Assembly: GCF_042670205.1 (NCBI RefSeq)
Contig: NZ_JBHUWD010000014.1
Span: forward strand, 23,547 to 87,546
From: Luteimicrobium sp042670205
GTDB taxonomy: Bacteria; Actinomycetota; Actinomycetes; Actinomycetales; Cellulomonadaceae
Direction of reading: 5' to 3'
Length of the DNA: 64,000 nt
Numbering within the stretch: position 1 is the stretch's first letter; each line of letters opens with the position of its first letter. The notes beneath the pieces are model-generated. The model was given only the letters and a program-made list of their open reading frames with translations. It ran no database searches and was not told the DNA's origin. A program made the translations under genes and the position numbers. Shown here piece by piece: positions 40,882 through 49,556 of the stretch.

Positions 40882-41006
40882 CGCTGCCCCCCTCGGCAGT
40901 CGCGGCGGCGTCCCTCCGACGGCCACCGCACCCGCTCCACGCTAACGACGCGCGTCGAGCGGCGCAGGGGCGACGGTCGGGCACGCCACCGCTCAGCCGA
41001 GCCGGA

Positions 41007-41855
41007 TCAGCCCGGCGTCCGTCGGGGTGAACCCACGGGCCCCGAGGTAGCAGGGGCGCAGGCGCGGACGCGTCCGAGCCACTCCTCGACGGCGGCTCGC
41101 GACTGCTCAGGCTGCTCGAGGAGCACGTTGTGCCCGGCCCGGTCGAGGACGACGAGGCTCGCGCGGGGGTAGTGGTCGAGCCGGGCCCACGCGTCCGCGT
41201 ACCCGACGACGTCGTCCTGCCGCCCGCACAGGAAGAGCGTCGGGCCGGTGAACGCCGGAGCGGTGTCCTCCGGCTCCACGGCGAACGCGTAGTGCTCGCC
41301 GAGCCGCGCGAGGCCCGCCGTGTCGACGGTCAGGACGCCGGGGTGCACGTACCGCTCGTACGACTCCAGACCCTCCCGCGACTGGACCACCGCGATCTCC
41401 ACGTAGCCCTCGGCCACGGCCGGGTCGACGCCGTCGAGCAGCCCGGGCTCCTCGTGCAGGACGGTCCGGGGAGGCGCGGTCCGCTCCGCGTGCGTCGCGA
41501 CGAAGACCCCCGCGATGGTCGCGAGCCCCAGCACCTGGCCGGGAAGCTCCGCGACGAGCCGGCGGGCGATCATCGCCCCGTACGAGTTCCCGACCAGCGC
41601 GAACGGCTCGTCACCGAGGCGCTCACGGACGGCCTCGAGCACGACGCGCGCCATGTCGTCGCTCGACGCGACGTCCCCGACCGGTGACGCGCCCATGCCG
41701 GGCAGGTCGACGTACAGCCGACGCCACCCACCGGACTCCTCGAAGACCGGTTCGAGCGGCAGCAGGATCCGGTGGTCGACCCCCGCGCCGTGGATCAGCA
41801 CGACGGGCGTCCCTGCCCCGCGCTCCTCGACGTGCACCTGCTCCGCGGCCGCCAT
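41007..41855 (-). CDS. alpha/beta hydrolase
   Basis: 282 aa. The oxyanion-hole segment is VVLIHGAGVDHRILLPL, the nucleophile elbow GNSYGA holds the catalytic Ser near residue 91, Asp is near LCGRQDDVVGY and the catalytic His is in DRAGHNVLLEQPE. Cytoplasmic esterase, lactonase or peroxidase-like; substrate unknown. Divergent from a kinase-like gene. Confidence 0.87.
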   Translation of the reverse strand: MAAAEQVHVEERGAGTPVVLIHGAGVDHRILLPLEPVFEESGGWRRLYVDLPGMGASPVGDVASSDDMARVVLEAVRERLGDEPFALVGNSYGAMIARRLVAELPGQVLGLATIAGVFVATHAERTAPPRTVLHEEPGLLDGVDPAVAEGYVEIAVVQSREGLESYERYVHPGVLTVDTAGLARLGEHYAFAVEPEDTAPAFTGPTLFLCGRQDDVVGYADAWARLDHYPRASLVVLDRAGHNVLLEQPEQSRAAVEEWLGRVRACAPATSGPVGSPRRTPG

Positions 41856-41950
41856 AGGCCCACGGTAGCGGCGCCGTCGGACAGGCCCCCTCGCCCCGGG
41901 CACGGGAGAATCCGGCTGACGCGCGGAAGGATCCCCGCGATGATCGACCC

Positions 41951-42916
41951 GTGACGCTGCGCCTGCACGACGACGAGGTCGACGTCCGCGACGACGTCGT
42001 CCGGGCGCTCGTCGACGACCACGACCCCGCCTGGCGTGGCCTCCCGTTGCGGCGCGTGGCCAGCACCGGCACCGACAACGTCGTCTTCCGGCTCGGCGAC
42101 GACCTGGGCGTCCGGGTCCCGCGGATCGACTGGGCGGTCGGGCAGGTGGAGCGTGAGGCGCGCTGGCTCCCGCTCCTCGCCCCGCACCTGCCGTGCGCGG
42201 TCCCGGCGCCCGTGGCCGTCGGCGATCCCGGGCACGGATACCCGCACCGCTGGCTGGTGTTCCGCTGGCTGCCGGGGCACGACCTGGCCCGCGCCGCCGC
42301 CCCCGTCGCTCCCACAGGGGCGCCGCGCACCCCCATCCGGTCCGAGGACTGGTGGGCCGGCGTCGCGGACGGGCTGGGCGCCGTCGTGCGGGCGCTGCAC
42401 GCGGTCCGCCTCCCGGACGCTCCCGCGGCAGGACCACGCGGTGGGCCGCTCGCGCCCCACGACGACGGCGTCCGCCGGCTCGTGGAGGAGGTGGCTGCGC
42501 TGCCGGGGGAGCGCCGGCTCGACGCCGCCCGTGCGACCGAGGTCTGGGAGGCGGCGCTCGCCGCGCCGCCCTGGGGCCGCGACCCCGTCTGGGTGCACGG
42601 CGACCTGCTGCCCGGCAACGTGCTCGTCGCGGACGGGCCCGCCGGGTCGGGCGCCGTCGTCGGGGTCATCGACTGGTCGGCTCCCGGCCTCGGGGACCCG
42701 GCCTGCGACGCGATGGTCGCGTGGTCCCTCCCGACGACGGCGCGGCGCGTGTTCCGCGAGGCCGCCGGCTACGACGACGCCACCTGGGCGCGGGCGCGGG
42801 GGTGGGTCCTGCAGCAGACGCTCGCGTTCATCCCCTACTACCGGAGCACGCTGCCCGCCGCCGTCGAGGGCGCGTGGCAGCGCCTGGGCGCGGTGCTGGA
42901 CGAGCCGGCCCGCTAG
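41951..42916 (+). CDS. aminoglycoside phosphotransferase (APH) family protein
   Basis: 321 aa. TGTDNVVFRLGDDLGVRVPR is the nucleotide-binding lobe, WLVFRWLPGHDL the hinge, VHGDLLPGNVLV the catalytic loop (Asp) and GVIDWSAPGLGDPACD the metal-binding DW-type motif. Similar to chromosomal APH(3'')-like or macrolide-phosphotransferase-like kinases; substrate unknown. GTG 41951 start without a strong ribosome-binding site. Confidence 0.85.
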   Translation: MTLRLHDDEVDVRDDVVRALVDDHDPAWRGLPLRRVASTGTDNVVFRLGDDLGVRVPRIDWAVGQVEREARWLPLLAPHLPCAVPAPVAVGDPGHGYPHRWLVFRWLPGHDLARAAAPVAPTGAPRTPIRSEDWWAGVADGLGAVVRALHAVRLPDAPAAGPRGGPLAPHDDGVRRLVEEVAALPGERRLDAARATEVWEAALAAPPWGRDPVWVHGDLLPGNVLVADGPAGSGAVVGVIDWSAPGLGDPACDAMVAWSLPTTARRVFREAAGYDDATWARARGWVLQQTLAFIPYYRSTLPAAVEGAWQRLGAVLDEPAR

Positions 42917-43136
42917 GCACCGGCCCCCTCGGCGCCCGCTCCCTCGGCACCGGCAGCCGTGGCGCCGGCCCTCGAGTGGTGAGCGCCACCGAGGCTTGTA
43001 GCGTGAGATGCAGGTCGTGACAGTGGCCGCCCGGGACGGGGCGGCCGACACGCGCCTCGTCCTCCCTCTCACACCGGCTGCCCGGAGCCGCGGACCACGT
43101 CCGCGAGGCCCACCGTGCGTCGGGGACGGAGTTGAC
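42917..43136 (+). promoter_or_regulatory. promoter and long 5' leader of the holin-like/DUF3618 operon
   Basis: TAGCGT at 42999-43004 is a -10 candidate. The ~125-nt leader contains the hairpin GGCCGCCC (43025-43032) / GGGCGGCC (43039-43046) with a 6-nt loop. The hairpin could be an attenuator or an mRNA-stabilising element. No further gene seen. Confidence 0.4.
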
Positions 43137-43835
43137 ATGAGTGAGACGTATCCACCGACGGGCCGCGCGGGCCTCGCGCGCGGGGCCGAGCCGGGCGCCG
43201 AGGACCAGGGCGGCGCGCTGAGCGCCGCCAAGGACGCGTCCTCGGAGGTCCTGGGCGAGGCCCAGGGGCGAGCCGCCGACGTCGTCGGCGAGACCAAGGA
43301 GCAGGCGCGCAGCCTGCTCGACCAGACGCGGTCGGAGCTCACCGACCAGGCCGCCCAGCAGCAGCGCAGCCTCGCCGGCAACCTGCGGTCCGTCGGCGAC
43401 GAGCTCTCGCGGATGTCGTCCGCCGCGGAGGACCCCGGCTACGCCACCGACCTTGTGAGCCGGGCGTCCGGCGCGGTGACGGGCGCCGCCGACTGGCTGG
43501 ACGACCGCGAGCCGGGCGACGTGCTCGGGGAGCTGAGCGACTTCGCCCGTCGCCAACCGTTGGTGTTTCTCGCGGCGGCCGGGCTGGCCGGCGTGGTCGC
43601 GGGGAGGTTGGTGCGCGGGATGAAGGACGCGCCCTCGGACGGCCCGTCGCGGCCGCAGCCGCAGTCGGCACCGGTAGCGCGGCGGTCGACGCAGGCGCAG
43701 CCGACGCAGGCGCAGCCGACGTCGTCGAGCCCGGCCTCGTCCAACCCGGCGGCGACGCTTCCGTCGTCGGGGGCCGCGGCACCGGCCGCGGGCGGCTTCG
43801 TCGGGAGCGAGGTGCGCGATGTCGACGTTCCCTGA
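43137..43835 (+). CDS. alanine-rich membrane-associated protein (operon gene 1)
   Basis: 232 aa. An amphipathic helical region at ~35-100 (SAAKDASSEVLGEAQGRAADVVGETKEQARSLLDQTRSEL) resembles LEA/YtxH/YqjD-like proteins. A single membrane helix at ~140-155 (LVFLAAAGLAGVVAG) follows RRQP, as in the DUF3618 neighbour. A Pro/Gln/Ser-rich tail contains a TQAQP duplication. Function unknown. Overlaps the next gene by 17 bp. Confidence 0.7.
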   Translation: MSETYPPTGRAGLARGAEPGAEDQGGALSAAKDASSEVLGEAQGRAADVVGETKEQARSLLDQTRSELTDQAAQQQRSLAGNLRSVGDELSRMSSAAEDPGYATDLVSRASGAVTGAADWLDDREPGDVLGELSDFARRQPLVFLAAAGLAGVVAGRLVRGMKDAPSDGPSRPQPQSAPVARRSTQAQPTQAQPTSSSPASSNPAATLPSSGAAAPAAGGFVGSEVRDVDVP

Positions 43836-44370
43836 GAGCCGACCCGGAGCTCCGGGCGGCCCACCGGGCGCAGCCCCGGGACGTCACGAGCGTCCGGACG
43901 TGCCTCCGGACCTGCGCGCGGACCCGCCTTCGGACCTACGTGCGGACCCGCCTCCGGACCTGCGCGCGGACGAGCGCGCGGTCGGCGGTACGCCGAGCCT
44001 CGGCGAGCTGCTGTCCGACATCTCAGCGGACGTGTCGGCGCTCTTCCAGCAGGAGGTGGCGCTCGCGAAGGCCGAGCTCCGCGACACCACGCAGCGTGCC
44101 GCGCGGGGTTCCGGGATGCTCGCGGGCGCCGCGATGGGAGCGCACTTCGTGCTCCTGTTCCTGTCGGTCGCGCTCTGGTGGGGGCTCGGGTCCGCCATGG
44201 GCCGGGGCTGGTCCGCCCTGGTGGTGGCAGGCATCTGGGCGGTCGTCGCCGCGATCCTCGCCTGGCGTGGCCGGGCCGAGCTCAAGCGGGTCCGCGGGCT
44301 GCCCGACACGACCGACACGGTCAAGAAGATCCCCCACGCGCTGCAAGGACACGAGGAGAAGAACTCATGA
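43819..44370 (+). CDS. phage-holin-family-like (PF07332-type) membrane protein
   Basis: 183 aa. A Pro-rich N-terminus carries three DLRADPP-type repeats (43911-43980). ISADVSALFQQEVALAKAELRD and two membrane helices (~95-118 and ~122-142) match actinobacterial proteins annotated phage holin family/DUF1469. These are chromosomal membrane proteins, not phage genes. Its TGA overlaps the next ATG (ATGA). Confidence 0.8.
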   Translation: MSTFPESRPGAPGGPPGAAPGRHERPDVPPDLRADPPSDLRADPPPDLRADERAVGGTPSLGELLSDISADVSALFQQEVALAKAELRDTTQRAARGSGMLAGAAMGAHFVLLFLSVALWWGLGSAMGRGWSALVVAGIWAVVAAILAWRGRAELKRVRGLPDTTDTVKKIPHALQGHEEKNS

Positions 44371-45005
44371 GCACCGAATCACCCGACGAGATCCGCGCCG
44401 AGATCGCCGAGACCCGCCGGGAGCTGAGCAGGGACGTCGACGCGCTCGAGGACAAGGTCAGTCCCTCGAGCGTCGCTCACCGACAGGCGGACCGCCTTCG
44501 GTCCGGCCTCGGGTCGGTCCGCGAGCGCGTCATGGGATCGCCCGACCATCCCCGGCACGTCCGTGCGGGCGGCGCAGGCGTGCCGGGCGCGTCGGACGAC
44601 TCGGGGTCGGGCGTGGTGGGGTCCGCGGCCGACTCCGTGAAGCACGCCGCGTCGTCGGTCGGCGACACGGTGTCGTCCGCGCCGCAGATGCTGCGCGAGC
44701 AGACGGCGGGCAACCCGCTCGCGGCCGGCCTCGTGGCGTTCGGCGTCGGTCTGCTCGTCGCCGGGCTGGTCCCGTCGAGCCGGGTCGAGCAGCAGGCCGC
44801 CGAACGTGTGAAGGAGGCTGCAGAGCCGCTCGTCGAGAGCGCCAAGGAGTCGGTCCAGACCATGCGGGACGACCTGCAGCAGCCGCTGCAGGACAGCGCC
44901 CACGCCGTCACCGACACCGCGCGCTCCGGCGCACAGGCCGTCGCCGACTCGGGGCGTTCCGCCGTCGACGAGGTGCGCGGGAGCACCTCCGGCGACGACG
45001 GCTGA
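44367..45005 (+). CDS. DUF3618-domain protein
   Basis: 212 aa. SPDEIRAEIAETRRELSRDVDALEDKVSP at the N-terminus is the DUF3618 signature. NPLAAGLVAFGVGLLVAGLVPSSR is one membrane helix, and a long amphipathic C-terminal helix (~145-205) follows. Third gene of a membrane-envelope operon common in actinobacteria; role unknown, possibly stress-related. Confidence 0.85.
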   Translation: MSTESPDEIRAEIAETRRELSRDVDALEDKVSPSSVAHRQADRLRSGLGSVRERVMGSPDHPRHVRAGGAGVPGASDDSGSGVVGSAADSVKHAASSVGDTVSSAPQMLREQTAGNPLAAGLVAFGVGLLVAGLVPSSRVEQQAAERVKEAAEPLVESAKESVQTMRDDLQQPLQDSAHAVTDTARSGAQAVADSGRSAVDEVRGSTSGDDG

Positions 45006-45076
45006 CGAGCCGGTGACGCACCGTCGGCCGCCCCCGAGAGGTCCTCGGGAGGCGGCCGACGCGCGGGCGGCCGACG

Positions 45077-45883
45077 TCAGCGGCTCGTCGAGCGCCGGTA
45101 CTGGAGGTTCGCGAGCGGCACGAAGATCAGCAGGATCACGACGGTCCAGATCAGCGTGTAGAGCGCGGCGTGCTGCAGCGGCCACGCGGTCGGCTCGGGC
45201 GTGCCGGCCGGGATGTTCCCGAACAGCTCGCGCGACGCCTGCGTCGCCGACGACACCGGGTTCCACTCGGCTATGGACTGCAGCGGGCCGGGCAGGGTGT
45301 CGAGCGGCACGAACGTCACGGCGATGAACGTGAGCGGGAAGATCACGATGAACGACGCGTTGTTCACGACCTCGGGGCTCGGCACGAGCATCCCGATCCA
45401 CGCCATGATCCACGACACCGCGTACGCGAAGACGATGAGCAGCAGGTAGCCGGCGGCCGCGTTCCAGAAGCCGTCCCGGATCCGCCAGCCCACGATCAGG
45501 CCCGTCAGCGACATGACGACGAGCACGATGACGTTGTTGATGACGTCGGACAGGGTGCGGCCCGTGAGGACCGCGGACGGCGCCATGGGCAGCGACCGGA
45601 ACCGGTCGATCACGCCCTTCTTCACGTCCTCGGCGAGCCCTGCGCCGGTGATCGTCGCACCGAAGATCACCGTCTGCGCGAAGATCCCCGCCATGAGGAA
45701 CTCCCGGTACTCCTGCGCGTTCCCGTTCTGACCGATCGCGCCACCGAACACGTAAGCGAAGAGCAGCACGAACATGATCGGGGACAGCGTCGTGAAGACC
45801 AGGAGGTCGGGCACGCGCTTGATCTTGATGATGTTGCGCCACGCGACGACCGACGCGTCGGACAGCACGTACGGGGCCCTCAT
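45077..45883 (-). CDS. DrrB-type ABC-2 permease
   Basis: 268 aa with six hydrophobic segments. IKIKRVPDLLVFTTLSPIMFVLLFAYVFGGAI is the DrrB N-terminus, and ITGAGLAEDVKKGVIDRFRSLPMAPSAVLTGR is the conserved cytoplasmic loop. Works with the coupled ATPase to export a lipid or drug. Start overlaps the ATPase TGA by 4 bp. Confidence 0.9.
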   Translation of the reverse strand: MRAPYVLSDASVVAWRNIIKIKRVPDLLVFTTLSPIMFVLLFAYVFGGAIGQNGNAQEYREFLMAGIFAQTVIFGATITGAGLAEDVKKGVIDRFRSLPMAPSAVLTGRTLSDVINNVIVLVVMSLTGLIVGWRIRDGFWNAAAGYLLLIVFAYAVSWIMAWIGMLVPSPEVVNNASFIVIFPLTFIAVTFVPLDTLPGPLQSIAEWNPVSSATQASRELFGNIPAGTPEPTAWPLQHAALYTLIWTVVILLIFVPLANLQYRRSTSR

Positions 45884-46908
45884 CGGACGGCCTCCTTCGT
45901 CTTCGCGTCGGCGTCCTTCCCGGAAGCCGGCGCCTCGTCCTCGGCCACGTGCCCCGTCAGGGTGAGGAACACGTCGTCGAGCGTGGGACGCCTCAGCCCC
46001 ACGTCGTCGAGCGCGATGCCCGCCGCCTCGAGCTCGCGGAGGGCAGCGGTGAGGGCCTGGACGCCCGTCCCGACGCTGACCGAGAACGTGCGGCGCTCGC
46101 GGTCGACGTAGGGCCGGCCGGACCCGAGCGGCGTGAGGAGGCGCTCGGCGTCGTCGAGCCTCGCGGACTCTCGCACGGTGACCTCGAGCTGCTCCCCGCC
46201 GACCTGGCGCTTGAGCTCGTCTGCGGTGCCGCGCGCGATGATCCGGCCACGGTCGATGACGACGATGTCGTCCGCGAGCATGTCGGCCTCCTCGAGGTAC
46301 TGCGTGGTGAGGAGGAGGGTGGTGCCGCCCGAGACGAGCGAGCGGATGACCTCCCACATGTCGGTGCGGCCGCGCGGGTCGAGGCCCGTGGTGGGCTCGT
46401 CGAGGAACAGGACGGGCGGGTCGGCGACGAGCGCGCCCGCGAGGTCGAGCCGGCGGCGCATGCCGCCCGAGTAGGTGCGGGTCGGGCGGTCGCCGGCCTC
46501 GTCGAGGCGGAAGTCGGCGAGCAGCTCGCGCGCCCGGGCCTCGCTGCGCTTCTTGCCGAGGTGGTACAGCCGGCCGATCATCACGAGGTTCTCGAAGCCC
46601 GTGAGGTACTCGTCGACCGCCGCGTACTGCCCCGAGAGACCGATCTGGCGCCGGACGCCGGCGGGATCCCGAGCGACGTCGACGCCGGCCACCTCCGCGG
46701 TCCCCTCGTCGGCCGGCAGGAGCGTGGCGAGGATGCGCACGATCGTCGTCTTACCCGCGCCGTTCGGGCCCAGCAGTCCCAGGACGGAGCCGCTGGGGAC
46801 GTCGAGGTCGACGCCCGCGAGGGCCGTGACCTCCTTGTAGCGCTTCACGAGTCCACGCGCGCGGACGGCAGGGGCGCGGACGGCGAGATCGGGGTCCGTG
46901 GAGTCCAT
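45880..46908 (-). CDS. DrrA-type ABC transporter ATP-binding protein
   Basis: 342 aa. Walker A GPNGAGKTT, Q-loop LSGQYAAVDEYLTG, signature YSGGMRRRLD, Walker B VLFLDEPTTGLD and H-like switch LLTTQYLEEAD match DrrA (daunorubicin-type) ATPases, which carry Gln in the H-loop as here. The C-terminal DUF4162 domain (~245-320) is present. ATG 46908 follows AAGGA by 6 nt. Controlled by the CRP-like site at 46941-46964. Confidence 0.92.
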   Translation of the reverse strand: MDSTDPDLAVRAPAVRARGLVKRYKEVTALAGVDLDVPSGSVLGLLGPNGAGKTTIVRILATLLPADEGTAEVAGVDVARDPAGVRRQIGLSGQYAAVDEYLTGFENLVMIGRLYHLGKKRSEARARELLADFRLDEAGDRPTRTYSGGMRRRLDLAGALVADPPVLFLDEPTTGLDPRGRTDMWEVIRSLVSGGTTLLLTTQYLEEADMLADDIVVIDRGRIIARGTADELKRQVGGEQLEVTVRESARLDDAERLLTPLGSGRPYVDRERRTFSVSVGTGVQALTAALRELEAAGIALDDVGLRRPTLDDVFLTLTGHVAEDEAPASGKDADAKTKEAVR

Positions 46909-46940
46909 CGGGGTTCCTTCTGACGGTTGCGGTGGGCACA

Positions 46941-46964
46941 TAGATGTGATCTGGCTCACATCTA
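46941..46964. promoter_or_regulatory. perfect CRP/GlxR-type palindrome upstream of drrAB
   Basis: TAGATGTGA-TCTGGC-TCACATCTA has 9-bp arms and contains the exact TGTGA-N6-TCACA core used by CRP/FNR-family regulators such as actinobacterial GlxR/Crp. It lies 33 bp before the ATPase start codon. An unrelated PadR- or TetR-type dimer could also bind it. Confidence 0.6.
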
Positions 46965-47016
46965 CCGTAGAAGGAGACTCCGACACCCCGCCTGACTCAT
47001 CGCGCTCGCTCCGGCG

Positions 47017-47630
47017 CTACTGCTGGAGGTCGACCTCCTGCAGCGGACAGTCGGCCACGGGCGGGCTCGATGCGCACACGTCGAGCTCGCCACGCAGGAC
47101 GAGCCGTCCCAGCCGCCCGTCCTTGCGATAGGTCACCACGACCGACCGCCCACGAGCGTCCCAGGTCGCGTGGCTTCGAGGCCGAGCAGCAGCTCCCACG
47201 ATCGACGGGTCCCGTCGGGATCGGTCCGCGGGGCCAGGGTGGTGCCCGCCGCGTCCCGGACGTCAGCCGGAGCGCCGAAGTACTCCGCCGTGTCGGTGGG
47301 GCTCGGCGGAAACCCCGGGAGGTGCTGGACGGCGCCCATCGGGCGGTCCGGCCCGACGAGCTGCGCTCCCAGCAGCCGCAGGCCGTCGTCCGCATCGATC
47401 CGGACGTCGACGATCTCGACACTCCCGGTGGGCTCGAGCACCTCCAGCCCGTCGGTGAACGGCACGCTGGGCTCGACCGAGGTCGACCAGCCGTGGACCG
47501 CGGGGCTCGAGAAGCCCGGCGTCGCCTCGGTGCGCTCCGCGCCGACTGCGAGGACGAGCGCGGCGACGATCAGCAGGGCGAGGGGAGTGGCTCGGCGGGC
47601 CGGTCGGCCGCTGCTCGTCCTGGTGGGCAC
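47017..47630 (-). pseudogene. frameshifted gene for an exported protein of unknown function
   Basis: GTG 47630, behind GGGAG, opens a frame with a positively charged N-terminus and one hydrophobic helix (LALLIVAALVLAVG). The frame continues to LLLGLEATRPG and stops at 47133. The reading continues in the neighbouring minus-strand frame as WDARGRSVVVTYRKDGRLGRLVLRGELDVCA and ends at 47017. The joined product (~204 aa) looks like one protein, with a beta-rich ending holding two Cys. The shift equals one lost base (or two gained) near 47140-47175. Pseudogene or sequencing error. Confidence 0.65.
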
Positions 47631-47748
47631 GTGGCTCCCGTCGCTGCGTCCGATCCGCGCCGGTCGGCGACGGTGAGCACACTATGGAGCCGCGCTGCAG
47701 CGGCCGCCAGTCCGTGATCTCAGGCGTTCCCGTGCTAGCGGCGACGGG

Positions 47749-48393
47749 TCAGATGCCGGCGGCCAGCTCCTCGAGCTCGGCGGTCGCGGCCGCGAACCGC
47801 TGCTCGAACCGCTCGCGCTCGTCGGCGAACGCCGGCACCGTGACGCTGAGCGTCCGGTCGACGGTCACCACGCGGACGCCCATCCCGAGCGCGTCGCCGA
47901 GGATCAGCCGCAGCACGGGCAGTGCGTGGTCGCGGCCGTCGGCCTCGGAGTCGTCGTCGTGCGCGGTCCCCCGGGTGGTGACGACGACAGCCGGCCGTCC
48001 CCGCAGGGGTCGCGGTTCGTCTCCACCGAACGGCGCGGTGACGCCCGGCACGTGGACGTGGTCGAGCCACGCCTTGAGCGTCGCCGAGAGCCCGTAGTTG
48101 TACAGGGGTGCGCCGATCACGAGCGCGTCCGCCGCGAGGAGCTCGTCGAGCACGCGCGTGTGCGCGGACTCCACGTCCGCCGGCACGACGACGTCCGGAG
48201 CCCGGAGCGTGCCTGCCCAGTGCAGCGCGCCGTGCCCGGGCGGTGGGACCGGGTCGGTGCGCAGGTCGTGCTCGACGGCGGCGCGGTCGGGTCCGCCGAC
48301 CAGCCAGGCTCGGGTGAACGCGCTGGTGAGGGCGCGGGAGACGGACGTGGCGTCGTCGCCGTAGGAGGAGTCCAGGCGGAGGAGGGTGGGCAC
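47749..48393 (-). CDS. FMN-dependent NADH-azoreductase-like flavoprotein
   Basis: 214 aa, flavodoxin-like fold. LLRLDSSYGDDATSVSRALTSAF binds the FMN phosphate, DALVIGAPLYNYGLSATLKAWLDHV is the AzoR isoalloxazine motif and VVVTTRGTAH the next flavin loop. Predicted to reduce azo dyes or quinones with NAD(P)H. GTG 48393 is 7 nt after TAGCGT, so it is probably leaderless. Confidence 0.85.
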   Translation of the reverse strand: MPTLLRLDSSYGDDATSVSRALTSAFTRAWLVGGPDRAAVEHDLRTDPVPPPGHGALHWAGTLRAPDVVVPADVESAHTRVLDELLAADALVIGAPLYNYGLSATLKAWLDHVHVPGVTAPFGGDEPRPLRGRPAVVVTTRGTAHDDDSEADGRDHALPVLRLILGDALGMGVRVVTVDRTLSVTVPAFADERERFEQRFAAATAELEELAAGI

Positions 48394-48436
48394 GAGCGTC
48401 ACGCTAGCCCGGAAGCCGGGCGGCGACTTGACGACA

Positions 48437-48461
48437 TGGAAAGTCGTGGGCACACTTTCCA
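48437..48461. promoter_or_regulatory. operator-like dyad at the wHTH operon promoter
   Basis: TGGAAAGT (48437-48444) and ACTTTCCA (48454-48461) flank a 9-bp centre. The promoter TTGACG (48428-48433) / CACACT (48451-48456) has 17-bp spacing and is overlapped by the dyad. The operon's own winged-helix regulator is the likely ligand. Confidence 0.55.
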
Positions 48462-48463
48462 AT

Positions 48464-48994
48464 ATGGAAAACGACGCCACCGGCGCCCCGCGATCCGAGT
48501 CGCCTCGCTCGGAACCCTCCCCCGCCCACGCCCACGCCGACGCCGACGCAGCCCGCGCAGCACTCGACGCCGTCGCCGAGTCGAAGGCGCTCGTCGCCGA
48601 GCGGATGCGGCGCGGACCCCGGTGGTACAACCCCGTCTACGGGGCGCTCTGCGGCCTCCTGATCCTCTCGATGGGGCTGCCCGAGGTCTGGTTCGTCGTC
48701 GGGGTGGTGGTCTCGGCGATCGGGTTGGGCGCCCTCGCGGGCATCTACCGGAAGCGCACCGGCATCGTCCTCGGTACGGGGAACCCGCGTCCGCGCGGGA
48801 TCTACCCGTGGCTCATCGCCGTGCTCGGTGTCGCGGCCGTCGCGTCGTACTTCGACGGCCACCACGGCTTCCCGCTCGGCGTGCCGATCGTCGCGGTCTG
48901 CGCGGGCGTCGCGTGCTGGGTCCTCAGCCGCAGGTACGACGCCGCGCTCTTCGAGCTCCTCGAAGGGCAGCACGACGACGAGGTGCGGCGATGA
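48464..48994 (+). CDS. membrane protein co-transcribed with a wHTH regulator
   Basis: 176 aa. An Ala/His-rich start is followed by ALVAERMRRGPRWYNPVYGALCGLLIL and four hydrophobic segments (~62-80, ~84-100, ~118-133, ~140-155). This ~RxPxWYxxxxG layout is common in small membrane proteins paired with the same kind of DNA-binding protein. Function unknown. Start ATG 48464 lies just after the operator. Confidence 0.7.
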   Translation: MENDATGAPRSESPRSEPSPAHAHADADAARAALDAVAESKALVAERMRRGPRWYNPVYGALCGLLILSMGLPEVWFVVGVVVSAIGLGALAGIYRKRTGIVLGTGNPRPRGIYPWLIAVLGVAAVASYFDGHHGFPLGVPIVAVCAGVACWVLSRRYDAALFELLEGQHDDEVRR

Positions 48995-49314
48995 CCACCG
49001 ACGTCCGCTTCGACGAGGTCATCCACGCGCCCCAGCGGCTCCGGATCGTGGCGATGCTCGCATCCGTCGCGGGCCTCGAGTTCGGGGCCGTCCGTGACGC
49101 GCTCGACGTCTCCGACTCCGTCCTGTCCAAGCACCTCAAGGTTCTCGAGGACGCGGGCTACGTGAAGGTCCAGAAGACCAAGCGGTCCGGGCGGACCTGG
49201 ACGTCCGCCTCCTTGACGCGAGCCGGCAGGTCCGCGTACGACGGGCACGTCGCCGCCTTGCGCGCGATCGTCGACGGGGCCGCCGAGGCGACGGCCGGGA
49301 CCGAGCAGCGCTGA
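48991..49314 (+). CDS. winged-helix transcriptional regulator (HTH_34/ArsR-like)
   Basis: 107 aa. VIHAPQRLRIVAMLASVAGLEFGAVRDALDVSDSVLSKHLKVLEDAGYVKVQKTKRSGRTWTSASLTRAGR is a complete winged-helix domain; no Cys metal site is seen. ATGA overlap couples it to the membrane protein gene. It probably represses its own operon through the dyad at 48437-48461. Confidence 0.87.
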   Translation: MTTDVRFDEVIHAPQRLRIVAMLASVAGLEFGAVRDALDVSDSVLSKHLKVLEDAGYVKVQKTKRSGRTWTSASLTRAGRSAYDGHVAALRAIVDGAAEATAGTEQR

Positions 49315-49556
49315 TCTGCGTGCTCCCCCAACCTCGCAGTGAGGAGGCTCGGACGGCGCCGAGTGGTGACGGACTTGAGCGCTGGCGGGTGCCGCGCAGC
49401 GTCGTCGACGAGACGCGGCGTCGTTGACGGAGACGTACAGCCCGAGATGTGCGTCGTCGCCTGGATTGCAGGAGCGGGCCGCTCGACCAGAGTCGTCGGC
49501 GGCTACCAGGCCCCGCATTCCGTTGCTGCCGTCAAGGCACGGTCCGTGGGTGCGGG
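49315..49556. other. intergenic region between convergent genes
   Basis: 242 bp between the wHTH gene and the end of the HNH gene. GC-rich; no convincing gene, RNA or terminator seen. Confidence 0.4.

Noticed and set aside
43819..44370. Holin-like gene as evidence for a prophage
   Set aside because: The family name is historical; the operon is chromosomal with DUF3618 and no other phage genes are present.
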